DNA of 64,000 nucleotides, taken from positions 43,792,711 to 43,856,710 of the forward strand of contig CM047425.1 of the NCBI GenBank assembly GCA_026168455.1. Direction: 5' to 3'. Positions within the stretch are counted from its first letter, which is position 1; each line of letters begins with the position of its first letter. This DNA comes from Theocolax elegans (taxonomy: Eukaryota; Arthropoda; Insecta; Hymenoptera; Cerocephalidae). Positions 19,873 through 30,370 of this stretch are shown piece after piece. Under the pieces are notes generated by a model. The model was not told where the DNA came from and did not search any database. It worked only from the letters and a program-made list of their open reading frames with translations. The translations under genes and the position numbers were made by a program.

Positions 19873-22800
19873 CAGGGACGAAAACCGCGACCCAAGAGCT
19901 TGAGTCCCCGCTGTCCCAGGTGAGTTCGGGACAGACCCGCTCCAACCGAGAGTATGGTCCAGAGAGGAGCGGAAATGGGCCTCAAAAGGAGGAACGGTCC
20001 CAGGAAGCAAGCAGACCAACCTCATCCTATAAACCAGAGGATGAGAGTCGTTGGTGGCTTCTCGTGGAAATTGGGGGCTTTCGTATAAGAGCCTTATACG
20101 ATCCCGGAGCTTCCACGACCGTGATGGGACCCAGCGGTCTGCAAATCGCCGCGGCATTGGGCAAGGAGCTCATTGTGGCGAACGCCGGACGCGTCAAGAT
20201 GGCGGATGGTAGTTACCAACCGCTAAACGGTCACGTGATCTTACCTTTCACTGTCGGGAAGGAGACACGTGAAATAAGGGTAGCGATCATACCAAATCTT
20301 GACGCCGAGTGCTACGTAGGAGTAAATTTCGTACGAGCATTCAGAGCCATATTGGATCCGGATAGCGACCGCCTGTTCCTCAAAGACAGCAAGCAGCAGA
20401 TCCACCTCGAAGTTGCTGGAATAGGGGGTATGGCCACCCTCTCGTCCGCTGGGATAGCGGACGCAACCGAGGCAGAAAGGGAAGAGCTGCGAGAGCTAGT
20501 AAGCAAAGTGCTGTCTAATACTTCTCCCAAAATCGGGCGAACCCAACTCATCGAGCACTCGATTGACGTGGGATCAGCTCGTCCGATAAAGCAGAAGTAT
20601 TACCCGGTGTCGGAGAAGATCCAGGAGGAGATGCACCGCCAGGTCCGAGAGATGCTAGATTTAGAGATCATAGAGCCCTCGGACAGCGGTTGGTCAAGCC
20701 CCGTGGTGATGGTACGCAAGGAGAACGGATCACGTCGGTTTTGCATTGACTTCAGGAAAGTCAATGCGCTAACGAAACCAGACGCTTATCCCCTCCCGTT
20801 CATGCAGGATATCTTGCGCAAGCTGAAGAGATGTCGGTACATTAGTACTCTGGACATGAACTCAGCGTATCATCAAATACCTCTCCAGAAGGAATCGCGT
20901 CCTTATACGGCTTTCACAGTCCCGGGGATGGGACTGTATCAGTTTAAGCGGATGCCGTACGGATTGGCATACGCCGGCGCGACCTTCCAACGCATGATTG
21001 ACCAAGTGGTTGGTCCTGATCTCGAGCCCAATGCCTTTTCTTACCTCGATGACATTATCATAGTCACCGAGACATTTGAAGGGCACAAGAAGTATCTCGA
21101 GATGGTGCTGAAAAGACTGACCGAAGCTAACTTGACAGTGAATAAGGACAAGTGTGTCTTTTGTCAAGATGAGGTAAGATATCTTGGCGTGCTGGTCAAC
21201 AGGGATGGAATTCGTCCCGACCCAGCCAAGACAGAGCCTATAAGGATTTATCCGGCTCCCAAGAACCTCAAACAGCTTCGACGATTCCTCGGCATGGCGT
21301 CGTGGTATCGGCGTTTTATGCCGGATTACGCCAAGATTGCCGAGCCACTTACCCGTCTAACAAAGAAGAACCAAGGGTACGAGTGGTTAGATGAACAGGA
21401 ACAAGCCTTTCAGCAACTGAAGGCACTGATCATGACTGCTCCAGTTCTTCAACGTCCCAGTACAGATGGACTGTTTAGCCTGCACACGGACGCGAGCGAT
21501 ACCGGCATAGGAGCCGTGCTCGTCCAAGAGATAGACGGAGAGGAAAGAGTCATTGAGTTTGCTAGTCGCATTCTCACAGCACCCGAGAAGAATTATAGCG
21601 TTACGGAGAGGGAATGCTTGGCCGTGGTCTGGGCTATTAATAAGTTCAGACCTTACATCGAAGGGTACCACTTCAAAGTGATAACGGATCACAGTAGTCT
21701 TCGCTGGTTGTGTAATATGAGAAATCCAACCAGCCGACTAGCGAGATGGGCTTTAGAGCTTCAAGCTCATGACTTTGTCGTCGAGCACAGAAAAGGAGCT
21801 CTGCATCACGTTCCCGATGCCCTATCTCGCATGTATGAAGACGACGAGCCTACAGTAGCAGCAATGTCGTGGGCTCAAACTACTGAAGATCCTTGGTACC
21901 TAGACTGGATCAAGAACGTTTCCGACAGACCCCGTGATTTCCCCGACTGGAAAATAGTTGGAGGAAATCTATACATCTATCGCCCCGACAAGGAGTTAGA
22001 GGAAGTGATGGATGACGAGCAAGCATGGAAGCTGGTCGTACCCGTAGAGAATCGACACTCTATTCTGAGAGAGTGTCACGATGACCCCTCAGCTGGCCAT
22101 CTCGGAAGGGAAAAGACATTCGCCCGCGTGGCCCAAAACTATTATTGGCCACGGTTTTACGCAGAAGTTGCGGATTACGTCAGGCGATGTCAAGTGTGCC
22201 AGCAATGTAAGGTCGAGCAACGTGCTCCCTCAGGGTTAATGGGTCACCGTCAATCGGACAGACCATGGCAGGTGGTAGCAGGAGATATCACTGGCCCGCT
22301 TCCACGCTCTAGCCGAGGATACGAATACATCCTAGTATTCCAGGATTTATTCACGCGCTGGATTGAAGCAATCCCGATACGAAAAGCTAACGCAAAGACG
22401 ATAGTCCGCGAGCTTCACGAACGAGTGATTAACCGGTTCGGCACCCCGGAAGTATTTCATTCGGACAACGGGACCGAGTTTAAAAATAAACTTGTAGACG
22501 AATACCTTGAATCTAAGGGAGTGTATCATTCGACGACACCCCCTTATCACGCACAGGCCAATCCTGTCGAGAGGGCCAATCGGACCCTTAAGACAATGGT
22601 GGCGTCGTATATCCAGGATAAGCACAGCGACTGGGACGACAAGCTGCCAGAGTTAGTCTTTGCACTAAACACAGCAGTGCAAAGTTCTACTGGATGGAGC
22701 CCGGCTATGCTGAACTATGGTCGCCAACCCGAGGCGCCTAGTACAGCTCGTCGAGAGCAAGACCGGCTTGCCCAGCAACAGTTTGAGTTCCGTCGCCTGC

Positions 22801-23465
22801 AGGATTGGAACGACAAAATCAAACAGTTGCCAAGACTGCACGAGAACGCAAGTCGTCAGTCGACTGCCAGCAAGGCCCGGCAAGCCGAAATCTTCAACTC
22901 ACGACGAAGGCCAGCGGAATTCGAGATAGGAGATCTGGTGTGGAAACGCAACCGGATCCTCTCGTCCAGCGCACAAGGTATCTCGGCTAAGCTTGCTCCG
23001 AAATATACAGGGCCATATCTGATCATCAGTAGGAAAGGCATGAATACCTACGTTATACAAGATGATCAAGGGGGCCAAGAGGTATCTCACATCGAGCATC
23101 TGAAGAGATACGTCCCCGAAAATGATGCTGACTCAGCTGATGAGGATCAACGTGAGCAACCTCAACCGCCGAGGGATCAACAGGTGAAGTGCGACCCACC
23201 TGTAGCGAGCGAATACTCCCCTGCGAGGGAGAATAATGCGAGCGAGTCCCCTGGCGAGGGAACTCGGTGTAATCCGCGCAAGACGTCGCGTACGTCTTTA
23301 GATAGGTCCCGCGTTACCAGACGACAGCGTGGTCGTCCTCGGAAAGCAACCGCGACCGTAAAGCGCCGATCACCCATAGAGCGGTCTGCCAATGCAGATT
23401 CTGAACCGGTTCCTCCGAGACGAGGACGAGGGCGTCCTCCAGGCTCACGACCGAAGCGGACGTAA
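19842..23465 (+). CDS. pol: Gypsy Pol polyprotein (PR-RT-RNaseH-IN), about 1207 aa
   Basis: Copies and integrates the element. Residues are numbered from 19842. Aspartic protease: LYDPGAST (active-site D-x-G-A, 87-90). Reverse transcriptase: D338 in STLDMNSAYHQIPL, FKRMPYGLAYAGATFQ, and the YLDD box at 401-404. RNase H: D550, E591, D616. Integrase: H746-H753-C783-C786 zinc module, then D815, D875 and E910 with the usual 35-residue D-E spacing, then a GPY/F-type module (KYTGPYLI, about 1060). The tail has two AT-hook-like motifs, RGRPRK (1163-1168) and RGRPPG (about 1194-1200), in a basic stretch. All catalytic residues are present, with no internal stop. Entry is by -1 frameshift from gag. 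Confidence 0.96.
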   Translation: MLGKRQRERLTGTKTATQELESPLSQVSSGQTRSNREYGPERSGNGPQKEERSQEASRPTSSYKPEDESRWWLLVEIGGFRIRALYDPGASTTVMGPSGLQIAAALGKELIVANAGRVKMADGSYQPLNGHVILPFTVGKETREIRVAIIPNLDAECYVGVNFVRAFRAILDPDSDRLFLKDSKQQIHLEVAGIGGMATLSSAGIADATEAEREELRELVSKVLSNTSPKIGRTQLIEHSIDVGSARPIKQKYYPVSEKIQEEMHRQVREMLDLEIIEPSDSGWSSPVVMVRKENGSRRFCIDFRKVNALTKPDAYPLPFMQDILRKLKRCRYISTLDMNSAYHQIPLQKESRPYTAFTVPGMGLYQFKRMPYGLAYAGATFQRMIDQVVGPDLEPNAFSYLDDIIIVTETFEGHKKYLEMVLKRLTEANLTVNKDKCVFCQDEVRYLGVLVNRDGIRPDPAKTEPIRIYPAPKNLKQLRRFLGMASWYRRFMPDYAKIAEPLTRLTKKNQGYEWLDEQEQAFQQLKALIMTAPVLQRPSTDGLFSLHTDASDTGIGAVLVQEIDGEERVIEFASRILTAPEKNYSVTERECLAVVWAINKFRPYIEGYHFKVITDHSSLRWLCNMRNPTSRLARWALELQAHDFVVEHRKGALHHVPDALSRMYEDDEPTVAAMSWAQTTEDPWYLDWIKNVSDRPRDFPDWKIVGGNLYIYRPDKELEEVMDDEQAWKLVVPVENRHSILRECHDDPSAGHLGREKTFARVAQNYYWPRFYAEVADYVRRCQVCQQCKVEQRAPSGLMGHRQSDRPWQVVAGDITGPLPRSSRGYEYILVFQDLFTRWIEAIPIRKANAKTIVRELHERVINRFGTPEVFHSDNGTEFKNKLVDEYLESKGVYHSTTPPYHAQANPVERANRTLKTMVASYIQDKHSDWDDKLPELVFALNTAVQSSTGWSPAMLNYGRQPEAPSTARREQDRLAQQQFEFRRLQDWNDKIKQLPRLHENASRQSTASKARQAEIFNSRRRPAEFEIGDLVWKRNRILSSSAQGISAKLAPKYTGPYLIISRKGMNTYVIQDDQGGQEVSHIEHLKRYVPENDADSADEDQREQPQPPRDQQVKCDPPVASEYSPARENNASESPGEGTRCNPRKTSRTSLDRSRVTRRQRGRPRKATATVKRRSPIERSANADSEPVPPRRGRGRPPGSRPKRT
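19848..19854 (+). promoter_or_regulatory. -1 ribosomal frameshift slippery site GGGAAAC
   Basis: Heptamer G-GGA-AAC in the gag frame, a canonical X-XXY-YYZ slip site. A -1 shift here reads GGG AAA CGC, which is exactly the pol frame, 18 nt before the gag stop. Pol lacks an ATG at this point (the open frame begins at a GTG codon), which supports expression by frameshifting. Confidence 0.85.
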
Positions 23466-23713
23466 AGCGCCAGCAGCGGCCGAAGGCTGAGGCGGCCTTC
23501 AAAGAGGCTGCCTTTGAATACAGTTTAACCTGTAGCCCCTGCCTTCATCGAGCGGAACGGGAGGTTCTGACGAACCTAGGTGTCCGCTCTGCCGCTGCAA
23601 GGAGATCAAGCGTCTGGATCAGTTTCCTCGCGTCCTGATAAACCTGATCAAGAGTAACTTGTTAACCCTCTTTCCCGTTCCTTGAGGAACAGAGTCCACA
23701 TACAGAGTATGTG
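23466..23713 (+). other. Gypsy 3' untranslated region
   Basis: About 250 bp between the pol stop and the polypurine tract. No further frame of note, so no env-like gene. A short palindrome CCACATACAGAGTATGTGG lies at about 23696-23714. Confidence 0.7.
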
Positions 23714-23729
23714 GAATCTGGAAGGGGGG
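23714..23729 (+). promoter_or_regulatory. Polypurine tract
   Basis: GGAAGGGGGG lies directly before the 3' LTR start at 23730, the expected place for plus-strand priming. Confidence 0.8.
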
Positions 23730-24853
23730 TGTAACGGTAAGCGAGTTACCGATCAGGTAAGCAACGCGAAAGAGGAGATACAGCGCGGCGCGCGCAGGGA
23801 ACGCGCGCGAGAATCGTGCGCAAGAGAGTATCGTAGGAGAGTTCGCGCGCGATCGGCAACAACAAGGTGTGTTGACAATTGCCGAGTGTTTTTCACGGGA
23901 TAAAAAGTGATTAGACTGGTGCAGTTCGTGTGTGGGTGTGAGGTTTTTCTCCCCACCAACCTCCACGTCGGCGTGCGGAGCAGCACGGCCCCGAGAAAGG
24001 CAGAAGGAAGGAAGCCAAGAGCCGGCCGCCTTCCCGACCGTTGGAGTGAGAGAGAGAGATAAGCACGAGGACGAGCTGTCTCTCCTTTGCCCAGTCGTTT
24101 CCCGCCGAGGCGCGATATATAGACAAACGGTAAGTGGTGCACCACATTTAGACCCGCGTGTCTACTGAATATTTCGCGTCCCGATTTACCTGGTACGGTC
24201 CAGGTGAGGAAGCGTTCCTCCTCTCCCCCTCTCGTGACAATACCCGCACGGATAGAAAGGTCGGTGGTTCGCGGGAACCACTTCACGAGAGAAGGCGCGC
24301 GTGACGTAGTAAGCTTCTACGTAAAAGCTCTCTACGTCAGTGATTCATACGTCACACGGTGTGACGTATGCCATCAGGTTAAGCAGCCGATCATATCCGG
24401 ATCGGTTGCTCGTAATCGACTGTTAAATAGATGTTAACCGATTCTTTTCGCGCTGACCTCGGGGGTAGTCATCGGTACGACTCCCCGCAAATTGTTAAAG
24501 TTTATTTATTGTTTATTTATTAATATTTATTTGTTAATTTAATAAATTGACTCGGCGAGACAATCTTTCTCGCCGATTAACAATAATATCGATTGTTGAT
24601 AGTATTTTACCGGTTAACGTCCTATCCTACGAATACCGCCCTCTCCGGTGTTTATCCTAGTTGGCAATTTTGGGCATAGGGCCCAACACACGATATATAA
24701 GTCAAACGGAGTGTTTGACGTTGTTAACGGCATTGCACGGGAATCAAAGGGATTCCCGGCCGCATCGTGGGACTGCACACTTAAGGTTGGTAAGTTGGGA
24801 CAGATTGGGCCTAACCGTGGGCCTTACATATCCCCAGTACCCACCCCGTTACA
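23730..24853 (+). repeat. 3' LTR (1124 bp), uninterrupted
   Basis: Bounds TGTAACGG...CCCCGTTACA. It serves as the empty-site reference for the Transib-like insertion: it reads CTCTCTACGTCAGTGATTC where the 5' LTR is interrupted. It is followed by the ATGT target duplication at 24854-24857. Confidence 0.95.
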
Positions 24854-25654
24854 ATGTATTCTTGAAAAAACAATTTTAAAATATATATATATTATATAAA
24901 TCTTCCGCCGCACGCACACACACCCACATACATACATATATATATATATACATATATATGGGCTATTTCACGTCAAGTGGTACGATGAAAATTTTAAATC
25001 ACTCCAAAATTTGAGAACAGGCTGGAAACATCATCCAGAACATACAAAAAAAATTTAAGTGTTAAAAATAATTTGCTTAAGAGTTATTCGACCATGAAAA
25101 GTGGAAATTTTTCAATTTTTTAGAAAAACTTCTATTTTTAAAGCCATTTATCTCAAAATATGTTGATTTTTTGAAAAAACATTACAAACAACTTTTGTTT
25201 AAATTAATCTTTAGAACTTATCTACCCTGGTTACATTTCTTAATTTTGAAATCTCGAAGAGATAGAACACCCGGACATATTGAATATCAAAAAAAGGCTA
25301 CCACACCATAATCGATTTTAATCTAACACCTCTCAATAGTTCACATTTTTCGCGAGGTTTCGAATGACTTGGGTTAGCTTATTGGCCAAGACCGCTGTTG
25401 TAAGTTATGCCTCATAAACCTCATAAAATCACTAATTTTCACGTATTTTAGGACATAACTTACACCAAAGGTGTAATATATATATATATATATTAATATA
25501 TATGTGGTAATGAACAATTAACTTACCAAAAATAGTAAAGTGCATATACTTAATTGTAGTATTTAGTAAAAACCTATTAAAATTTTAGATTACATTAAAC
25601 GGATCCTTGAGGAACAGAGTCCACATACAGAGTATGTGGAATCTGGAAGGGGGG

Positions 25655-26770
25655 TGTAACGGTAAGCGAGTTACCGATCAGGTAAGCAACGCGAAAGAGG
25701 AGATACAGCGCGGCGCGCGCAGGGAACGCGCGCGAGAATCGTGCGCAAGAGAGTATCGTAGAGAGTTCGCGCGCGATCGGCAACAACAAGGTGTTGACAA
25801 TTGCCGAGTTTTTTACGGGATAAAAAGTGATTAGACTGGTGCAGTTCGTGTGTGGGTGTGAGGTTTTTCTCCCCACCAACCTCCACGTCGGCGTGCGGAG
25901 CAGCACGGCCCCGAGAAAGGCAGAAGGAAGGAAGCCAAGAGCCGGCCGCCTTCCCGACCGTTGGAGTGAGAGAGAGAGATAAGCACGAGGACGAGCTGTC
26001 TCTCCTTTGCCCAGTCGTTTCCCGCCGAGGCGCGATATAGACAAACGGTAAGTGGTGCACCACATTTAGACCCGCGTGTCTACTGAATATTTCGCGTCCC
26101 GATTTACCTGGTACGGTCCAGGTGAGGAAGCGTTCCTCCTCTCCCCCTCTCGTGACAATACCCGCACGGATAGAAAGGTCGGTGGTTCGCGGGAACCACT
26201 TCACGAGAGAAGGCGCGCGTGACGTAGTAAGCTTCTACGTAAAAGCTCTCTACGTCAGTGATCATACGTCACACGGTGTGACGTATGCCATCAGGTTAAG
26301 CAGCCGATCATATCCGGATCGGTTGCTCGTAATCGACTGTTAAATAGATGTTAACCGATTCTTTTCGCGCTGACCTCGGGGGTAGTCATCGGTACGACTC
26401 CCCGCAAATTGTTAAAGTTTATTTATTGTTTATTTATTAATATTTATTTGTTAATTTAATAAATTGACTCGGCGAGACAATCTTTCTCGCCGATTAACAA
26501 TAATATCGATTGTTGATAGTATTTTACCGGTTAACGTCCTATCCTACGAATACCGCCCTCTCCGGTGTTTATCCTAGTTGGCAATTTTGGGCATAGGGCC
26601 CAACACACGATATATAAGTCAAACGGAGTGTTTGACGTTGTTAACGGCATTGCACGGGAATCAAAGGGATTCCCGGCCGCATCGTGGGACTGCACACTTA
26701 AGGTTGGTAAGTTGGGACAGATTGGGCCTAACCGTGGGCCTTACATATCCCCAGTACCCACCCCGTTACA
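25655..26770 (+). repeat. Third LTR copy (1116 bp) in the duplicated unit
   Basis: Same bounds as the 3' LTR (TGTAACGG...CCCCGTTACA), preceded by the polypurine tract and followed by the same ATGT. It is 8 bp shorter through several small deletions, for example near 25760, 25793, 25810, 26037 and 26260. It is not an independent solo LTR, because its flanks on both sides match unit 1. Confidence 0.9.
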
Positions 26771-27787
26771 ATGTATTCTTGAAAAAACAATTTTAAAATA
26801 TATATATATTATATAAATCTTCCGCCGCACGCACACACACCCACATACATACATATATATATATATACATATATATGGGCTATTTCACGTCAAGTGGTAC
26901 GATGAAAATTTTAAATCACTCCAAAATTTGAGAACAGGCTGGAAACATCATCCAGAACATACAAAAAAAATTTAAGTGTTAAAAATAATTTGCTTAAGAG
27001 TTATTCGACCATGAAAAGTGGAAATTTTTCAATTTTTTAGAAAAACTTCTATTTTTAAAGCCATTTATCTCAAAATATGTTGATTTTTTTGAAAAAACAT
27101 TACAAACAACTTTTGTTTAAATTAATCTTTAGAACTTATCTACCCTGGTTACATTTCTTAATTTTGAAATCTCGAAGAGATAGAACACCCGGACATATTG
27201 AATATCAAAAAAAGGCTACCACACCATAATCGATTTTAATCTAACACCTCTCAATAGTTCACATTTTTCGCGAGGTTTCGAATGACTTGGGTTAGCTTAT
27301 TGGCCAAGACCGCTGTTGTAAGTTATGCCTCATAAACCTCATAAAATCACTAATTTTCACGTATTTTAGGACATAACTTACACCAAAGGTGTAATATATA
27401 TATATATATATTAATATATATGTGGTAATGAACAATTAACTTACCAAAAATAGTAAAGTGCATATACTTAATTGTAGTATTTAGTAAAAACCTATTAAAA
27501 TTTTAGATTACATTAAACGGATCTAAATAGAACTTTACCTCCTAAAATAAATTTATTCATTGACGAAGGATCATCGCTAAAAGTTCTATGTCATTAATAT
27601 TTTGTACTTTAAGAGTAATAAAACTTTCTTCTTAAATAAATAAATTTTTGTATTAATGTTGTCACTGTTAAATTTTGAATTTTCTTTTTCCATTACTATT
27701 TATAATAGAATTATCTTAAAAATGCAATAATTAATGTATTTAATTTTTAACCCATTGTATATATCACATATGGATATTTGGAAAAGC

Positions 27788-28135
27788 GTACACACACACA
27801 CGCACACGCACACGCAAGCACACACACAAACACACACACACACACTTATATATATATGACATATATATATAACATATATATATAACATATATATATGACA
27901 TATATATATATAACATATATATATAACATATATATATGACATATATATATATAAAACATATATATATATATGTTGAATTCTGAATTCTTAGACACGGCGG
28001 CGGCGGCGGCGGCGAAATATTTATATATTATAGAGATATATATATATATGCGTGTGTGTGTGCAATGTGCGTGCGTGTGCTAGTGCGTGTGCGTGTGTGC
28101 GTGCGTGCGTGCCTGCGTGTGTGTGTGTGTGTATG
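27788..28135. repeat. Microsatellite cluster: (CA)n, (TATATGACATA)n, (CGG)n, (GT)n
   Basis: CACACGCAC-type repeats at 27788-27846, alternating ATATATGACAT/ATATATAACAT units at 27847-27965, (CGG)7 at about 27995-28014, and GTGCGT/GT repeats at 28048-28133. An apparent minus frame through it encodes only repeat-derived residues. Confidence 0.9.
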
Positions 28136-28224
28136 AATGTTATATATATTTATCAGTCTTTTTGAACTAAAATCTTTACTTTTGAAATAAAGCAGATACA
28201 TTTTAATTTGTAATTATTTTCCAA

Positions 28225-28641
28225 ATGCTAAGAAAATATAATATTAACACTATTCCATTAATTAATCACAAACTTGTTACTATTATAAAATTAGGCAAAG
28301 ATAAAACATCAAAATGGGAGGAGACAGGGGTAGTGTACAAGTTATCTTGTATTAAATGCCCCGCTATTTATATTGGAGAAACAAAACGCTGCCTAAAAAA
28401 TCGAATAAAAGAACAGAAGAACAATAAAAATCCAGTAGCCGTTGTTACTGCACACATTTTAAATAACGTAAATCACAATTATAACTGGGAAGATACAAAA
28501 ATAATAGATAAAGAATATTGCTATAAAAAAAGACTCATTTCGGAAATGTTACATATCAATCATCATAATTCGACGATTAACAGAATGGAAGATACTCAAC
28601 ATTTAAACCGTCAATATAGAAATGTTATGAATATAGTTTAA
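28225..28641 (+). CDS. GIY-YIG endonuclease domain of a Penelope-like element (partial)
   Basis: A 138-codon frame. In Penelope-like elements the GIY-YIG nuclease lies C-terminal to the reverse transcriptase and nicks target DNA. The motif is GVVYKLSCIKCPAIYIGETK: G-x-Y at the GIY position, a CxxC-type pair (C..C, characteristic of this lineage) and YIGET at the YIG position. R-x-L-KNRI-KE follows, supplying the conserved Arg and the E-x-H-type region (here EQ). Downstream WEDTKIID and KRLISEMLHI fit the domain's C-terminus. The start is arbitrary, as the element is 5'-truncated and the RT is missing. The reading frame is open to a normal stop. Unlikely to be a working gene. Confidence 0.85.
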   Translation: MLRKYNINTIPLINHKLVTIIKLGKDKTSKWEETGVVYKLSCIKCPAIYIGETKRCLKNRIKEQKNNKNPVAVVTAHILNNVNHNYNWEDTKIIDKEYCYKKRLISEMLHINHHNSTINRMEDTQHLNRQYRNVMNIV

Positions 28642-28867
28642 AGAGACACAAGCAACTTGTACACAAACTATGACGTATAGTTTGTAAACACACACCTACT
28701 TTGTTTTTGTATAAATACTCGTTGATTTCGTATCAAATGTTATTCGACGAAGCTCATTTGGGCTGTAACATTATATTCATTATTAAAGTAAAAATTTAAT
28801 TTTTTAATTCACAAGTATTGTAAAACTCGATATAAATATTTATAATTTTGCCCAATAAATTCAGCAC

Positions 28868-28899
28868 CTGAAGAGGTCTGCAAACCTAGCAGACAAAAC
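28868..28899 (+). ncRNA. Hammerhead-like core in the Penelope 3' region, catalytically damaged
   Basis: CTGAAGA (28868-28874), stem II GTCTGC/GCAGAC (28876-28881; 28889-28894), then AAAAC where GAAAC is required. The G12-equivalent, the proposed general base, is A, so cleavage is not expected. Position and order fit Penelope-associated hammerheads. Confidence 0.6.
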
Positions 28900-29012
28900 G
28901 TTGTGCACTTACATAAATAAATTGGATTTATTTATTATTGACCCTTAACAATCGACTATTTACTAATTCAGATACATTTCACTCTTTCTCCACTATGGAT
29001 CGTGGAATTTTT

Positions 29013-30370
29013 CTTATGCATTTATATATTAATGAAATTCCGAGAATACGTTCTATTACATAAAATATTTAATTTTTAATTTTTCCAGAAATGGTCATTT
29101 TTTAATAGTTTTACAAAAGATAAGAAATTTACTTACCTTTTTTTATGAATAAATCGCATATCGAATATTTCTTAAAATATCAAATAAAGTATTTAACAAC
29201 CAAGTAAAAATCAATTCTGAAATTGACCGCGAAATAAGGATGTCGCGTCAAGCACTTGTTAATTAAAAATATACGGGCTCTTAGGCTCACGGAAGGAATC
29301 GTACGCGGGTTGAAATTCAATTACTCGAACACCAGATTGAATTTGTATGAATAAAATTTATTTAAATACTAGCACCAATTCCTCGGTCGCTAACGCTCCC
29401 TCGGTCGAATTTACACTAAATATATACTTATTTTTTTAATTTTTTTTTAATTTATAATTTTACAATTTAATTGAATAAAAATGTAAAATATAATATAATG
29501 TGTAATTAATTAACCTAGTATTCAGTTACAATCAATTTTTTTTAGTCAATAAAATAAAAATAACAGTGTATTATATTTGCAACATTGTATATACTTATTT
29601 AATATTAGTCAATTACACAAGAGTTTATAGATACTGAACATATTTCTACATAATACTAAAACAATTAAAAAAAATTAAAAATAATCGACATGATAAAACT
29701 TACACTGGAGTAAGGAATTTTAATTTTAATTTTTAATACGTAGTAACACATATATTATTACTTACAATATTTCCACACTATTCCTGTAAGAAGCTACATC
29801 AATCTAGTAACAAATGTGTTATTTTTCTACCAGAATAATATTTTCAACAACTAAAATTACAATATAAAATTATTCTTTGACCATTATACATATATTTCAT
29901 GCTTTTCATGATGTTTCACGGAAAGGAGATGAAGAATTTAAAATTTCATACAAAATTACTAAACTCTTTTTTATTACTAAATTCTTTCAAACAAATAATT
30001 ATACGTAATAATTGAATTTATAAAAATTTTTTTCAGATTAAAATTCTGGCTAAAAGATTTATTTTCACATTTTATTAATTTTGTTTTATATTCAAAAATC
30101 TTTTATAAAAAAGAATATTAGAAATTGCAACCAAAAAATATAACTGATATTATACAATTACAATAATAAAAATTGAATATTAATTATAAAAGTTATTTTG
30201 ATATTACACTTGGTATTACATTAAAAAAATGAAAGAAAAATAATATTTTAAATTTTTTAACCACCTTCCTCACGCATTTTACATCTTAGAAATAAAATAT
30301 GTATTACATTAAATTATATATATTATATTATATATGTTATCAAAATCTATTAGAGTAATAGTACTGTTTT
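29013..30370. other. AT-rich region without recognised features
   Basis: No coding or RNA gene seen. A short CCTCGGTCGCTAACGCTCCC phrase near 29384 resembles the terminal GC-rich phrase of the inverted repeat at 37280 and 42545, but not closely enough to assign. Confidence 0.4.

Larger units (their letters stand above)
14350..24857 (+). mobile_element. Full-length Ty3/gypsy LTR retrotransposon
   Basis: The element runs from 14354 to 24853 and is flanked by ATGT on both sides (14350-14353; 24854-24857). Order: 5' LTR, primer site, ~1-kb leader, gag, pol (protease, RT, RNase H, integrase), polypurine tract, 3' LTR. RT-RNase H preceding integrase gives the Ty3/gypsy order; there is no third (env-like) frame. 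Once the Transib-like insertion and its duplicated 5 bp are removed, the 5' LTR is 1124 bp, the same as the 3' LTR, with one clear substitution seen (14914 region, GAGGGC vs GAAGGC). Intact frames plus near-identical LTRs indicate recent insertion. Confidence 0.95.
23680..27524 (+). repeat. Tandem segmental duplication (~1.92 kb x 2) spanning the 3' LTR
   Basis: Unit 1 is 23680-25604 (end of the gypsy internal region, 3' LTR and ~750 bp of flank). Unit 2 is 25605-27524, with the same order including the polypurine tract and the post-LTR flank. The join reads AAACGGAT then CCTTGAGG. Unit 2 also carries the 3' LTR-specific GAAGGC variant, so it derives from the 3' side after insertion. The differences I spotted between the units are mostly 1-2 bp gains or losses in short runs. 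Confidence 0.9.
28193..28979 (+). mobile_element. 5'-truncated Penelope-like element with 11-bp target duplication
   Basis: The body (28204-28968, 765 bp) is flanked by perfect CAGATACATTT copies at 28193-28203 and 28969-28979. It contains the C-terminal part of the element's ORF with the GIY-YIG nuclease (28225-28641), a 3' region, and a hammerhead-like core near its 3' end. The reverse transcriptase is absent, as expected for 5' truncation. Confidence 0.85.
28148..29012. repeat. Old relative of the 393-bp ribozyme monomer, split by a Penelope-like insertion
   Basis: 28148-28192 (CAGTCTTTTTGAACTAAA then GAAATAAAGCAG) and 28980-29012 (TCCACTATGGATCGTGGAAT) match, in order, adjacent parts of the monomer at 57978-58065. 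The intervening 28204-28968 is the Penelope-like element. The hammerhead part is not preserved here. Confidence 0.6.
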
